From NCBI GenBank assembly GCA_003167555.1, contig PMSN01000006.1, forward strand, positions 1 through 64,000: a DNA stretch of 64,000 bases, in the 5' to 3' direction. The stretch comes from Spartobacteria bacterium (lineage in GTDB: Bacteria; Verrucomicrobiota; Verrucomicrobiia; Chthoniobacterales; UBA10450). The notes under the pieces are model-generated. The model saw nothing but the letters and a program-made list of their open reading frames with translations, did not search any database and was not told the DNA's origin. The first letter of the stretch is position 1. The number at the start of each line of letters is the position of its first letter. Both the position numbers and the translations under genes were made by a program. Below are positions 41,368 through 49,607 of this stretch, in pieces.

Positions 41368-43983
41368 TTAGCGATTCAGGTCGTAAATTTCCACCAGCGC
41401 GATGCCTTTGGCGCCGTTTTTCCCATATAAGACAACAGTGTAATTCCCCGGTGAGACCTTTACGCCCGTCGCGGCATCTGCGTCGTAGCGTGGTTGGAGT
41501 TCCCTCGGCATCGTGGCGCCATTCTCCGGTGGCGTTAAAAAGTCGTCGTTACCGGCAAGGACGGCGCCGTTTTCGTCCCGCAGCTCCAGCACCGGGTCGG
41601 GGAGAGAATCTGGCACACCGTTCTCCTCCAAGCTGAAGCCGCCGATCGCACGAACGACGAGTTCTGCGTTTGCCTTACCGTTGCCACCGGCAATCATGCC
41701 GCCGATGAGCACATGATTGGCATCGACGAAGCCGCGGGTGCTGATGTTGGCCAGCTTCGACTGCGCGTCTTTGCTCAGATCGTACAGTTCGACGAGTGCA
41801 ACACCCGTGGTGTCGTTCGCGCCGCGAACGACCGCGGTGTAAGCGCTGGGCATTAACGTCGCTGCGATCGCTGACTCACGCGGGTCTCCCGGCGCCAAAC
41901 CGGCGCCGCTGATCTCCGCGCTTTGTGAGTCCTGCCAGTTATTATTAGTCGCGATAACCGCTCCGCTTGAGTCATGCAGTTCCAGCGTGGGATCTTGCAG
42001 CACTCCACTTACCCCGGCACGGGTGAGCGAAGGACCGATCGCGCGGAGAACCACCTTCTTTGCATCGTGACCATAGATGATAAATCCTCCGATTAACACG
42101 TTGTCTCCCGTCAGGACCTGTCCGCGCGTGGAGATGTTGAGCAGTTGTGCCGCGGCGGCGGTTCGCTGGTAATCGGTCAGCACCATTTGGAACTGGCTCG
42201 TGAAGCTCAGCAAAAACGATCCCGCACCGTCGGTGGTCGTGATGCGCGCGCCGGCCGCGGCGTTGCTGAATGCGCCTGCGAACTGGCCGGCGGTCGCAAC
42301 ATAAAAATTCGTCAGGCTGGCCGGCGGAAACACACTCGGGAATTCCACCTCGAGCTTGCCGCCCAGCGCGAGGGTTCCGGAGAGGTTCATCCCGGCATTC
42401 ACGACATCCGGTAAGTCGGCGACGTAATGCCACGTGGAGCCGTTCAACAGCTGGGCGTTGCCGTTTATACCCAACTGCCTCGGCTTCAAGACGCCGCTGC
42501 CAACGGTCAGGTTTCCTGTAATTGTCGGGGTGGCGCCTGGAAATGGAGCAGGAGGGCGAACCGAAGGCGGTATCGCGCTGCTGGTTAGCTCGCCCCCCGA
42601 CAGATCGATGTCGCCGGTAAACTTCGTGGCATGGAGAGCTGTGCTCCCGGCGCTCTGCCGATAAACATGTCCTGCCGGCACCGTGAATGAAGTAAACCCG
42701 AGCGTCATCGCACCCGCGTTAGTAAAATCCGATGCCGACGTGAACGGAAGATTCAACTCGAGTACGCCGGCCGGCTGGTTATCAATTAAATTGCGGAGCG
42801 CGTTATTCCCATTCTCGTCAGTAATGGCACCACTCGATGTCCCGCTCATTGTGTTAATGCCCACGATAAGCGAGGCATTGTTGTGCACGATATCGGCCCC
42901 CGTGAAGCTGAAACGAGTCACCTTGCCCGAAGAACCGGTCACTCGATAGGTGCCACCGGTCAGCGTCCTCGACGCAGGATCATAATTCGTTAGGCTGCCA
43001 GCGATCGCGATCGAACTGTCGGTAATTTCCAGCACGCCATCGTTTGTGAAACCTCCGCCGATTGTCACGTCCCGGTTGACCACACTAAATCGGCCCGTGG
43101 CGAGGTTGTGTGAAAAATTACGGAGCGCGTCCCGGTCCGCCTCGTCGACGATTGCCGTGGAACCGGCGAGCGAAATCGTTGTGCCATTGTTGACAATGTC
43201 CGCGCCGGAAAACTGTAGCGTGGCGGTGCCGGATACTCCGCTTAACTGATAGTTGCCATTTTGCAGCGTGCGCGAAGCGTAATCGAAATTAGTCAGCAAT
43301 CCGGTGATGCGAAAGACTCCGGGAATAGTGCTCTGCGTTTGGACTGACAAAATGCCGTCCATCGTGAGATTGCCTGCCGTCACAAATTGGCGCCCCGTCA
43401 TGGTCAAGGAGGAATCCGCCTCGATCCGGTCCAGATTGCGTAATCCATCGAGGCCATTCTCATCGACGATCCGGCTCGCTGAACCCAACGTGATGGACGT
43501 GCCACTGAGCCTGGTTATGTCTGCCCCGTTGAATTGCAACGTCGCCGCACCGGAGAGAAAATAACCACCTGTCAGCACTCCATTCGCAAAGGTGCTGAGG
43601 GATCCGAGCGCGAAAGTGATCGACCCATTCGACGCAAGAAGGTTCACCACACCGGTAATGTTGCTGCCGGGGGTTCGATCGATCGTCGTGGCGCCAGTTA
43701 CAGTCAATGAAGGGGAGAGCGAGGAGAGCGCCCAGTCGCCAATGGTCAGATTCGAGATCGTCGCGTCCCCGTTATCGAAAAAAAACTGCTTCAACGCGGT
43801 TACGTTATATTTTTTGGTTGCCGTGTTATTGGGCACCTCCGGGGGCGACCAGTTTGCGGGATTGCTATACAAAGAGTTCCCGCCCAGAAATGTGGAGTTC
43901 ACCACCGTTTCGGCGGCGGCTACTTGGAGCAGCACGAGCGCGGCAATTGCTGGGATCGCGAAATTTCTGGAGAGTTTTCTCAT
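41368..43983 (-). CDS. Secreted autotransporter-like repeat protein with two C-terminal Verrucomicrobial modules
   Basis: This 871-residue exported protein has the signal peptide MRKLSRNFAIPAIAALVLLQVAAAE. Residues about 25-600 hold beta-helix-like repeats in which 'GADIxxNGTxIxLxGSxxIVDEADRDALRNF' recurs at least four times. Two roughly 110-residue modules follow: LLNISTRGQVLTGDNVLIGGFIIYG...RAIGPSLTRAG and KLANISTRGFVDANHVLIGGMIAG...RAIG. Both end in 'VALVELYDL'. These modules are frequent at the C-termini of secreted proteins in Chthoniobacterales; their function is unknown. A surface-structural or sorting role is plausible. Confidence 0.8.
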   Translation of the reverse strand: MRKLSRNFAIPAIAALVLLQVAAAETVVNSTFLGGNSLYSNPANWSPPEVPNNTATKKYNVTALKQFFFDNGDATISNLTIGDWALSSLSPSLTVTGATTIDRTPGSNITGVVNLLASNGSITFALGSLSTFANGVLTGGYFLSGAATLQFNGADITRLSGTSITLGSASRIVDENGLDGLRNLDRIEADSSLTMTGRQFVTAGNLTMDGILSVQTQSTIPGVFRITGLLTNFDYASRTLQNGNYQLSGVSGTATLQFSGADIVNNGTTISLAGSTAIVDEADRDALRNFSHNLATGRFSVVNRDVTIGGGFTNDGVLEITDSSIAIAGSLTNYDPASRTLTGGTYRVTGSSGKVTRFSFTGADIVHNNASLIVGINTMSGTSSGAITDENGNNALRNLIDNQPAGVLELNLPFTSASDFTNAGAMTLGFTSFTVPAGHVYRQSAGSTALHATKFTGDIDLSGGELTSSAIPPSVRPPAPFPGATPTITGNLTVGSGVLKPRQLGINGNAQLLNGSTWHYVADLPDVVNAGMNLSGTLALGGKLEVEFPSVFPPASLTNFYVATAGQFAGAFSNAAAGARITTTDGAGSFLLSFTSQFQMVLTDYQRTAAAAQLLNISTRGQVLTGDNVLIGGFIIYGHDAKKVVLRAIGPSLTRAGVSGVLQDPTLELHDSSGAVIATNNNWQDSQSAEISGAGLAPGDPRESAIAATLMPSAYTAVVRGANDTTGVALVELYDLSKDAQSKLANISTRGFVDANHVLIGGMIAGGNGKANAELVVRAIGGFSLEENGVPDSLPDPVLELRDENGAVLAGNDDFLTPPENGATMPRELQPRYDADAATGVKVSPGNYTVVLYGKNGAKGIALVEIYDLNR

Positions 43984-44100
43984 TCTGGGAATGGTGAGGC
44001 GCGAAATATCGCATATCGATATTACGTTGCAATCGTAAATCAATGATGCTCCCTGACAGGCGACGTGCATCAGACACTGACGCCTCGGCGTTAGCGATCG

Positions 44101-44790
44101 CTACGGATCCACGCGCACCGGCGTGCCGACTTTTACATGCGAATAGAATTGCGCGGCGCCTTGTTCCGGCATTCGAATGCATCCATGCGATGCCGGATAG
44201 CCCGGCAGAATTCCGACGTGCATCCCGACGCCTTCACCCGTCAAACGCATGAACCATTTCATCGATGCGCCGACGAAATGCGTGCCGCTCGGCGCAGCAT
44301 CAATGTGGGCGCTGACGCCGCCGCGCACCGTTCGGCCCTGGGAATCCTTGTAGTCGCCGTAGAGACTGGAGTGATGGTCCTTGTCTTTTTCGAGCACGGT
44401 GAAACTTCCGTTCGGCGTGGTGTGACCGCGTTTGCCAGAGGAGATAGGGCTGTCGATCGCGATCTCGTCTCCCGTCATGAGGTACGCGCGCTGTTTGGTG
44501 AGCGAAACAATGACGTGCGCGTTATCTGGCGTGACCTTTTGCAGGACCGCGGCGTTCGTGCTGATGGGCAGCTGCTTGCTGATCAGGTCGCTGGCTTTGC
44601 GCATCGGTTGAGGTGCACTCGGTGACGCGCTCGGCGAAGGCTTGGGACGATTCTGTTGCGTCTGATTGGTCTTGGCGGGCAGGGACGGCGCTGGCCGCGG
44701 AGTGGGCCGCCGCACCTGCCCATGGGCCACATCGAAACCAAAAAGAAGAAGGGCGATTGCCAGGCTCGCGCGAAGAAAAAGAGTGCTCAC
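44101..44790 (-). CDS. L,D-transpeptidase (YkuD family)
   Basis: This 229-residue protein has a signal peptide (LFLRASLAIALLLFGFDVAHGQ), a Pro/Ser/Gln-rich linker (residues 25-65) and a YkuD catalytic domain. The active-site motif is HVGILPGYPASHGCIRMP with Cys as nucleophile. It forms 3-3 cross-links in peptidoglycan or attaches proteins to it, in the periplasm. It is followed upstream, 6 bases from the stop of the lysozyme-like gene, in the same direction, which suggests a two-gene wall-metabolism operon. Confidence 0.88.
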   Translation of the reverse strand: MSTLFLRASLAIALLLFGFDVAHGQVRRPTPRPAPSLPAKTNQTQQNRPKPSPSASPSAPQPMRKASDLISKQLPISTNAAVLQKVTPDNAHVIVSLTKQRAYLMTGDEIAIDSPISSGKRGHTTPNGSFTVLEKDKDHHSSLYGDYKDSQGRTVRGGVSAHIDAAPSGTHFVGASMKWFMRLTGEGVGMHVGILPGYPASHGCIRMPEQGAAQFYSHVKVGTPVRVDP

Positions 44791-44796
44791 GGTAAT

Positions 44797-45633
44797 CTAA
44801 CTTCCCACATAAGTGTCGATGCGTTTGAGCCAACCGGGAAGCCAGCGCGCTTCATGCCGCTCGGGCGGCGAATTACGGACACGGTTCTTCAAAACAGTTC
44901 TGGCGGACTCCGCGAAGCTTTTGACGGCTTCACGTCCGCTGGATTCTTGGGTCATTCCTTGGAGCACCTGTAACAAACCCCAACCCTGTCCTGCGTAACG
45001 CTCCGTGGCAAGAACACCTTCGCCTTTGAAGTTCACATAATCGACCAGCGCGTAGCATCCCATCGGCGAGCCGGCCACGCGCTCGAAGCGTTGCTGGACC
45101 TGCGCGCCGTTTGTCGCTCCGCTTTCCGCCAGCATTTTCGGCAGCGCCTGCTGCAAACGTTGCACCAGAAATTCCGCCTGGAGATTCACGGTGTCCGCGA
45201 GGAATTGCCGCAATTCTTTCATCCGGGGTGTCTGGCTCGCTTGATTGAATTCGGCGCGCGTCTTCCACGGACATCCATCTCTTGGGAGCAAGACCTCAGG
45301 AAGCTTCGCGCTGTGCCCCGCCGCGAAATCGACGAATTTCGGAAAGCTTTCCTCGAACGGCCCGCGCTCTTCTTTCGGGTACCAAATGAAGTGTCCGATG
45401 CCGAGCGAGGCAAAATTTTCGCCGGCATTCCACGAAGTCAGACCCTCGATGGTGCCGCCGCACTCGTTTTGCCAGATCCGTTTTCCAATGCGGCGAGTGT
45501 CGGCTTGGGAGAGGCTGATCGCGGCCGTCGCGAAGGAGCACGAAACGAAAAGGGCGGCCGCTGCGAGGGCCGTCGTCCTTCGCTGGCGGGAGAGGGCGCG
45601 GCGGCTTGACGAAGGGAATTTATTCAATAGCAT
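44797..45633 (-). CDS. Secreted lysozyme-like protein of unknown specificity
   Basis: This 278-residue protein from ATG 45633 gives a clean signal peptide (RRTTALAAAALFVSCSFATAA); longer starts add an unlikely basic leader. The N-terminal mature part reads ADTRRIGKRIWQNECGGTIEGLTSWNAGENFASLGIGHFIWYP. A Glu followed by a 'G.tsWN.GE.faSlGiGHfiWyp' block recalls the lysozyme/GH24-type active site (Glu, then the GyGH turn). The family is conserved but not biochemically known to me. Its pairing with an L,D-transpeptidase supports peptidoglycan as substrate. Confidence 0.7.
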   Translation of the reverse strand: MLLNKFPSSSRRALSRQRRTTALAAAALFVSCSFATAAISLSQADTRRIGKRIWQNECGGTIEGLTSWNAGENFASLGIGHFIWYPKEERGPFEESFPKFVDFAAGHSAKLPEVLLPRDGCPWKTRAEFNQASQTPRMKELRQFLADTVNLQAEFLVQRLQQALPKMLAESGATNGAQVQQRFERVAGSPMGCYALVDYVNFKGEGVLATERYAGQGWGLLQVLQGMTQESSGREAVKSFAESARTVLKNRVRNSPPERHEARWLPGWLKRIDTYVGS

Positions 45634-45691
45634 GCCAGTTCTCGCGGCGCTCAGACTCGAAATTCCCGCCGCGCGTGCACTCATCCTTCTT

Positions 45692-46468
45692 ATGAATCGT
45701 TCCATTATTTGCCTCGCCGCCGTTTTTGTCGCCTCGCTTGGTTTCGCGCAGGACAAACCAGCGCTCAAAGACGTAAAAGACAAGCAAAGTTACAGTATTG
45801 GCCACGATATCGGGACGACTTTCAAGAAGCAAAATATCGATCTCAATCTGGATGCGCTCATGCTCGGATTGAAAGACGCGGTGGCCGGAAAAGAGGCGAT
45901 GACCAAGGAAGAGCGGGACAAAACCCTCGAGGCCTTCTCGAAAGAAATGATGGAAAAGCAAGTCGCTGCCAACAAAGAGGCAGCGGCGAAAAATCTGGCC
46001 GACGGTGAAAAATTCCTGGCCGAAAACAAGAAGAAGGACGGAGTAAAAACCACCGCGAGCGGATTGCAGTACAAAGTTTTGAAAGAAGGCAGCGGGGCGT
46101 CGCCGAAGGAAAGCGACAGCGTCGTGACGAATTACAAGGGGACGTTGATCGATGGAACGGAGTTCGATAGTTCCGCGAAGCACGGCGGCCCGGCGACGTT
46201 TCCAGTCAACAGTGTGATCAAGGGCTGGGTCGAGGCGCTGCAGCTGATGAAGCCCGGCGGCAAGTTTCAGATCTTCGTCCCGGCGAATCTCGCTTATGGA
46301 GAACAGGCGCGTTCCGCGGAGATCGGGCCAAACTCGACGCTGCTCTTCGAGCTGGAACTGGTGAGCATCAAATCGCCGGATGCGAAAGGCGAGGCCATTC
46401 CCACGCCGCCGATGCCGAAGACAAACGCGCCGCCCGCGACACCAACGCCCAAACCGCAGGCGAAGTAG
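45692..46468 (+). CDS. FKBP-type peptidyl-prolyl isomerase, Mip-like
   Basis: This 258-residue protein has a signal peptide (IICLAAVFVASLGFAQ). The N-terminal dimerisation domain (about 20-120; DKQSYSIGHDIGTTFKKQNIDLNLDALMLGLKDAVAG) and the FKBP domain (about 135-228; GLQYKVLKEGSGASPKESDSVVTNYKGTLIDGTEFDSS...PNSTLLFELELV) have the order of Mip/FkpA. It assists folding in the periplasm. A Pro/Thr-rich tail follows. Transcription is divergent from the lysozyme-like gene across 58 bases. Confidence 0.92.
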   Translation: MNRSIICLAAVFVASLGFAQDKPALKDVKDKQSYSIGHDIGTTFKKQNIDLNLDALMLGLKDAVAGKEAMTKEERDKTLEAFSKEMMEKQVAANKEAAAKNLADGEKFLAENKKKDGVKTTASGLQYKVLKEGSGASPKESDSVVTNYKGTLIDGTEFDSSAKHGGPATFPVNSVIKGWVEALQLMKPGGKFQIFVPANLAYGEQARSAEIGPNSTLLFELELVSIKSPDAKGEAIPTPPMPKTNAPPATPTPKPQAK

Positions 46469-46488
46469 AAGCTGCGCTTGCTGATAGG

Positions 46489-46851
46489 TCAGCGTTTTTG
46501 TTCCGCCGTCTCCCAGGCCAGGCGCGGCGCATCGCCCCACAAATCCTCAAGGCTGTAGAACTCTCGCTTTTCGCGATGGAAAACGTGGACGATGACCTGC
46601 ATGTAATCGAGCACGATCCATTGGCTCGCCGGAAATCCATCCACCGAGACCGCGCGGATTTTATGCTCGGTCTTTAGGCGATCCTCGATTTCACCCGCGA
46701 TCGCTTTCAAGTGCGGTTCCGAGGTTCCCGAGCAGATCACAAAAAAATCGGTGAAGGTCGAGATGCCCTGGAGATCGAGGACCACGATTTCCTCCGCCTT
46801 TTTGTCCGCCGCCAGGTCGGCGCAAGTTTTGGCTAAATTTTCGGCGGTTAT
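46489..46851 (-). CDS. rsfS: Ribosomal silencing factor RsfS, no canonical start codon
   Basis: RsfS binds uL14 on the large subunit and blocks 70S assembly under starvation. The conserved body is VVLDLQGISTFTDFFVICSGTSEPHLKAIAGEIED...VVDYMQVIVHVFHRE-type (here LDYMQVIVHVFHREKREFYSLEDLWGDA). The family N-terminus (ENLAKTCADLAADKKAEEIV) is encoded upstream of the first canonical start (GTG 46785). In that frame there is no ATG, GTG or TTG. The candidate is ATA at 46851, overlapping the nadD stop as ATAA. A -1 slip on the A5 run at the end of nadD, or an assembly error, are alternatives. Confidence 0.75.
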   Translation of the reverse strand: MTAENLAKTCADLAADKKAEEIVVLDLQGISTFTDFFVICSGTSEPHLKAIAGEIEDRLKTEHKIRAVSVDGFPASQWIVLDYMQVIVHVFHREKREFYSLEDLWGDAPRLAWETAEQKR

Positions 46852-47423
46852 TTTTCTGGCTCCCTGTAAAGCTGGCGCGCGCGAATGATCTTCTCGACCG
46901 CCGGCGGTACGAGATAACGAATGGAACGCCCCGTGGCAACTCTGTTTCTGATGTCGGTGGCGGAAATGTCCAGATGCCGCCGGATCACAGGATACGGTTG
47001 TTCAGCTTGCCGCCCGGTGCGATCGAGCACGATGAATTGAACCAGCTTCGCCAGCTCTCCGAAACGATGCCAGGTATTCAAGCGCTCGACGTTGTCTTCG
47101 CCGATCAAATAAAAAAACTCCGCGGCGGGTTCGCGTTTTCGCAATGCCTCCACGGTGTCGATCGCGTAGGAAGGTGAGGGGCGCTCCAACTCCATGGCGT
47201 CGAATCCAAAACGCGGTTCCCCTTCGATCGCTGCGCGAACCATCTCTAAACGAACGGCCGACGCCGCGGACTCGAAGTCTGGTTTGTGCGGAGAAGCGGC
47301 CGCTGGGACGAAAATCACAAGTTCCAGCCCCAACTCTTCGAGCGCCTCGCGCGCCAGGATTAAGTGCCCGTGATGGATCGGATCGAAGGTGCCGCCGAAG
47401 ATGCCGATCTTTTTCAATGTCAT
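46848..47423 (-). CDS. nadD: Nicotinate-nucleotide adenylyltransferase
   Basis: This 191-residue enzyme forms deamido-NAD from nicotinate mononucleotide and ATP. Motifs are GIFGGTFDPIHHGHL (HxGH nucleotide-binding, residues 7-21), VPAAASPHK and the ISATDIRNR block near the end. It is followed by rsfS with a 4-base overlap, the usual nadD-rsfS order. Its ATG lies within the edge of a dispersed repeat (47419-47509), so leader and promoter may come from that element. Confidence 0.93.
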   Translation of the reverse strand: MTLKKIGIFGGTFDPIHHGHLILAREALEELGLELVIFVPAAASPHKPDFESAASAVRLEMVRAAIEGEPRFGFDAMELERPSPSYAIDTVEALRKREPAAEFFYLIGEDNVERLNTWHRFGELAKLVQFIVLDRTGRQAEQPYPVIRRHLDISATDIRNRVATGRSIRYLVPPAVEKIIRARQLYREPEK

Positions 47424-47509
47424 TCTGAGCGAAGCGAAGCGGAGTCGAAGAACCCCGAGTATTCGTCGAGCGACGGGCAGCGGGATCCCTCGACGGTGCT
47501 CGGGATGAC
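47419..47509. repeat. Dispersed repeat beginning GTCATTCTGAGCGAAGCGAA
   Basis: The ends GTCATTCTGAGC and GCTCGGGATGAC are imperfect inverted repeats around a GC-rich centre with GGGATCCCTCGACGG. The phrase 'CATTCTGAGCGAAG' is a well-known dispersed intergenic repeat in several phyla. It fills the gap between divergent nadD and nagZ and overlaps the nadD start. Confidence 0.6.
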
Positions 47510-47570
47510 GATCGTGGGAAAGCGCATAAAATGTTGTTTCGCAGCTTGACGCGAAAAGTAAAGTGGCTCC

Positions 47571-48695
47571 ATGGAGAGCGATTCACTGGGTCAACTGATC
47601 CTTACCGGCGTGCCCGGCTACGAGTTGGATTCGAAGACGGCCGCGTTATTTCGCCGCGTGCAGCCGGGCGGCTTCATTCTTTTTGGGCGCAACATCAAGA
47701 GCGCGCCACAACTGCGGAAGTTGATCGACGATCTGCGCGACTTGAGCGACACCGAGCCCATCATCACGATCGACCAGGAAGGCGGTCGGGTTTCGCGGCT
47801 ACGGTTGATCGGGAACGAGCCGCCGAATGCGCAGCAGTTACGCGACCGGAACGATGTTGCCCTCGTTAGGCGGCATGGAGAAATCACGGGTCAACTTCTG
47901 CGCATCTTTGGCTTCAACCTCGATTTGTGTCCCGTCCTGGACATTTCCTTCGATGACGAGGCGGATAATTCACTGCGCGGGCGTTGCTATGGCACGAACG
48001 TCGAACAGGTCGTTAGGCTGGCCGGCGCGTTTAATGACGCGCTTCGTGAACAGGGAATCCTGAGCTGCGGCAAACATTTCCCCGGTTACTCCGCCGCGAC
48101 TATCGATGCGCATCACGATCTGCCGAGGATCGACCGCTCGCGCGTGCAACTGGACGCCGAGGAGCTGGCGGTCTTCCGTCATTTCGCCGGTAGGGACGGC
48201 GCGCTGCGCCGTCCGCCCGTCGACAGCATGATGATCTGTCACGGCTGGTACCCGAGTTTCAATCCGAAGAAAACGCCCGCCTCGCTCTCCCGCGAGATCG
48301 TCACCGATTTATTGCGCGAAGAATTCGGCTTCGAGGGCCTGATCATGACGGACGACCTCGACATGGGCGCGATCCTGAATGAATACGGTCTCGAGGAAAC
48401 GATCCGGCTCGCCATCGGCGCGGGCAACGATTGGGCGATGATCTGCCACCGGATCGATTCGGTCGAACAAGCGCATCGCACACTCGCGACGCTGCCGCCG
48501 GCGGAAATTCAGCGCACACTCAAGAATGTCGCTCGGACAAAGAAGACATTGGCGCCGCCGCACGCTTTCTCCGAGTCAATTTTTCAAAAGATCGACGCGA
48601 GCATTTGGGACCTTCGTGTCGCGGTCCTGGGTGAAGAAGAAGCCGCCAAACGCAGCCCCGAGGATGGCAAACGTTCACCGGTCGAGATGTATTAG
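47571..48695 (+). CDS. nagZ: Beta-N-acetylhexosaminidase, GH3 (NagZ-like)
   Basis: This 374-residue GH3 enzyme would remove N-acetylglucosamine from peptidoglycan turnover products. Typical motifs are TIDQEGGRVSRL, CGKHFPGYSAATIDAHHDLP (the His-Asp acid/base loop, with Tyr for the usual His after KHFPG) and the nucleophile Asp in MTDDLDMGA. There is no signal peptide, so it is cytosolic as in muropeptide recycling. Between RHFAG and VDSMM a short extra segment RDGALRRPP is encoded by a perfect palindrome (48194-48214). The C-terminal 30 residues are charged and variable. Confidence 0.85.
   Translation: MESDSLGQLILTGVPGYELDSKTAALFRRVQPGGFILFGRNIKSAPQLRKLIDDLRDLSDTEPIITIDQEGGRVSRLRLIGNEPPNAQQLRDRNDVALVRRHGEITGQLLRIFGFNLDLCPVLDISFDDEADNSLRGRCYGTNVEQVVRLAGAFNDALREQGILSCGKHFPGYSAATIDAHHDLPRIDRSRVQLDAEELAVFRHFAGRDGALRRPPVDSMMICHGWYPSFNPKKTPASLSREIVTDLLREEFGFEGLIMTDDLDMGAILNEYGLEETIRLAIGAGNDWAMICHRIDSVEQAHRTLATLPPAEIQRTLKNVARTKKTLAPPHAFSESIFQKIDASIWDLRVAVLGEEEAAKRSPEDGKRSPVEMY
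48194..48214. repeat. Palindrome inserted in the nagZ reading frame
   Basis: GGACGGCGC and GCGCCGTCC are perfect 9-base arms around a 3-base loop, preceded by GGTAG. The unit is in frame and encodes about 9 residues in a surface loop position between two conserved motifs of the GH3 fold. Confidence 0.65.
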
Positions 48696-48702
48696 GAAGG
48701 CG

Positions 48703-48755
48703 GGGTGGTTTCAAAACCGCCCACGCTTTTCGCGACGGCGATTTGGAAATCGCCG
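48703..48755. terminator. Two adjacent hairpins after nagZ
   Basis: GGGTGGTTT/AAACCGCCC (48703-48722) and CGGCGATTT/AAATCGCCG (48736-48755) are near-perfect stems with minimal loops, separated by CACGCTTTTCGCGA. They probably terminate nagZ or act as a boundary element before the zinc-ribbon gene. Confidence 0.55.
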
Positions 48756-48819
48756 CTCCTTGAGTGCTGAAGCGCTTCCCGCGATTGACGGCCCTGCGCT
48801 CCGCCCATAACATGCGCGC

Positions 48820-49521
48820 GTGCAAGCGGAACTGGAGCTGTTGCTCGTCCTTCAAGATCGGCAACAAAAAATCAAACAAATCCAGACCGAGATAAAAAGC
48901 CTGCCGCAGCAGCGCCAGAATCTCGAGGCGCAACTGGCGGCGAGCGCCGCGGCTCTCGCGGCCTTGAAACATAAAGGGCAGCACCTCGAGATGGACCGGA
49001 AGAAACTCGAGCTCGATGCCGGCACCCGCCAGGAAAGCATTACTCGTTTGAAGACCCAGCAGTACGAGACGCGGAAGAACGACGAGTTTCGCGCGATGGG
49101 GAACGAGATCGAGCGTTACGAAAAAGAAATTCGCGCGATTGAAGATCAGGAACTCGAGCTGATGGATCAGGCCGACAAGCTAAAGGTCGAGATCGGCGCG
49201 GAGGACAAGAAAGCCTCCGGCGCGCGTGAATCGATCGCCCGGCAAATGACCGATCTCGAGGAGAAAGCGAAGACGCTCGAAACGCGCCTGACGGAGTTGA
49301 CGGCCGAGCGCACGGAAGCCGCCGGAAAGATTGACGAAGATTTGCTCGGACGATTCGAGCGGCTCTTCGCGAGCAAAGGCGATGCCGCGATCGTTTCGCT
49401 AGAACATGAGGTTTGCACCGGCTGCCACATGAAAGTCACGCCGCAGACGGCGCACCGGGTGAAGAACGGCAAAGAGATCGTGAGCTGCGAGCAGTGCGGC
49501 CGGATTCTCTACGCGGCGTAG
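48820..49521 (+). CDS. C4-type zinc-ribbon coiled-coil protein (DUF164 family)
   Basis: This 233-residue protein starts at GTG 48820. Residues about 10-175 form a long antiparallel coiled coil (LELLLVLQDRQQKIKQIQTEIKSL...LEEKAKTLETRLTELTAERTEA). The C-terminus holds a zinc ribbon VCTGCHMKVTPQTAHRVKNGKEIVSCEQCGRILY with two CxxC pairs. It belongs to the COG1579 family, which binds nucleic acid or acts in regulation and is of uncertain role. It is convergent with ychF, with a palindromic repeat between. Confidence 0.88.
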   Translation: MQAELELLLVLQDRQQKIKQIQTEIKSLPQQRQNLEAQLAASAAALAALKHKGQHLEMDRKKLELDAGTRQESITRLKTQQYETRKNDEFRAMGNEIERYEKEIRAIEDQELELMDQADKLKVEIGAEDKKASGARESIARQMTDLEEKAKTLETRLTELTAERTEAAGKIDEDLLGRFERLFASKGDAAIVSLEHEVCTGCHMKVTPQTAHRVKNGKEIVSCEQCGRILYAA

Positions 49522-49532
49522 TAGCTGAAATT

Positions 49533-49600
49533 GGTAGGGCGAGACTCTGTCGAGCCGAGAAATTCCATCACAGGACGGCTCCGCAGAGCGTCGCCCTACC
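49533..49600. repeat. Palindromic dispersed repeat, type A copy 2 (inverted)
   Basis: GGTAGGGCGAGACTCTGTCG ... CCGCAGAGCGTCGCCCTACC is the reverse complement of the element at 36534-36596, with a different centre. It lies exactly between the convergent stops of the zinc-ribbon gene and ychF, so it may terminate both. Confidence 0.75.
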
Positions 49601-49607
49601 AAGAAAA

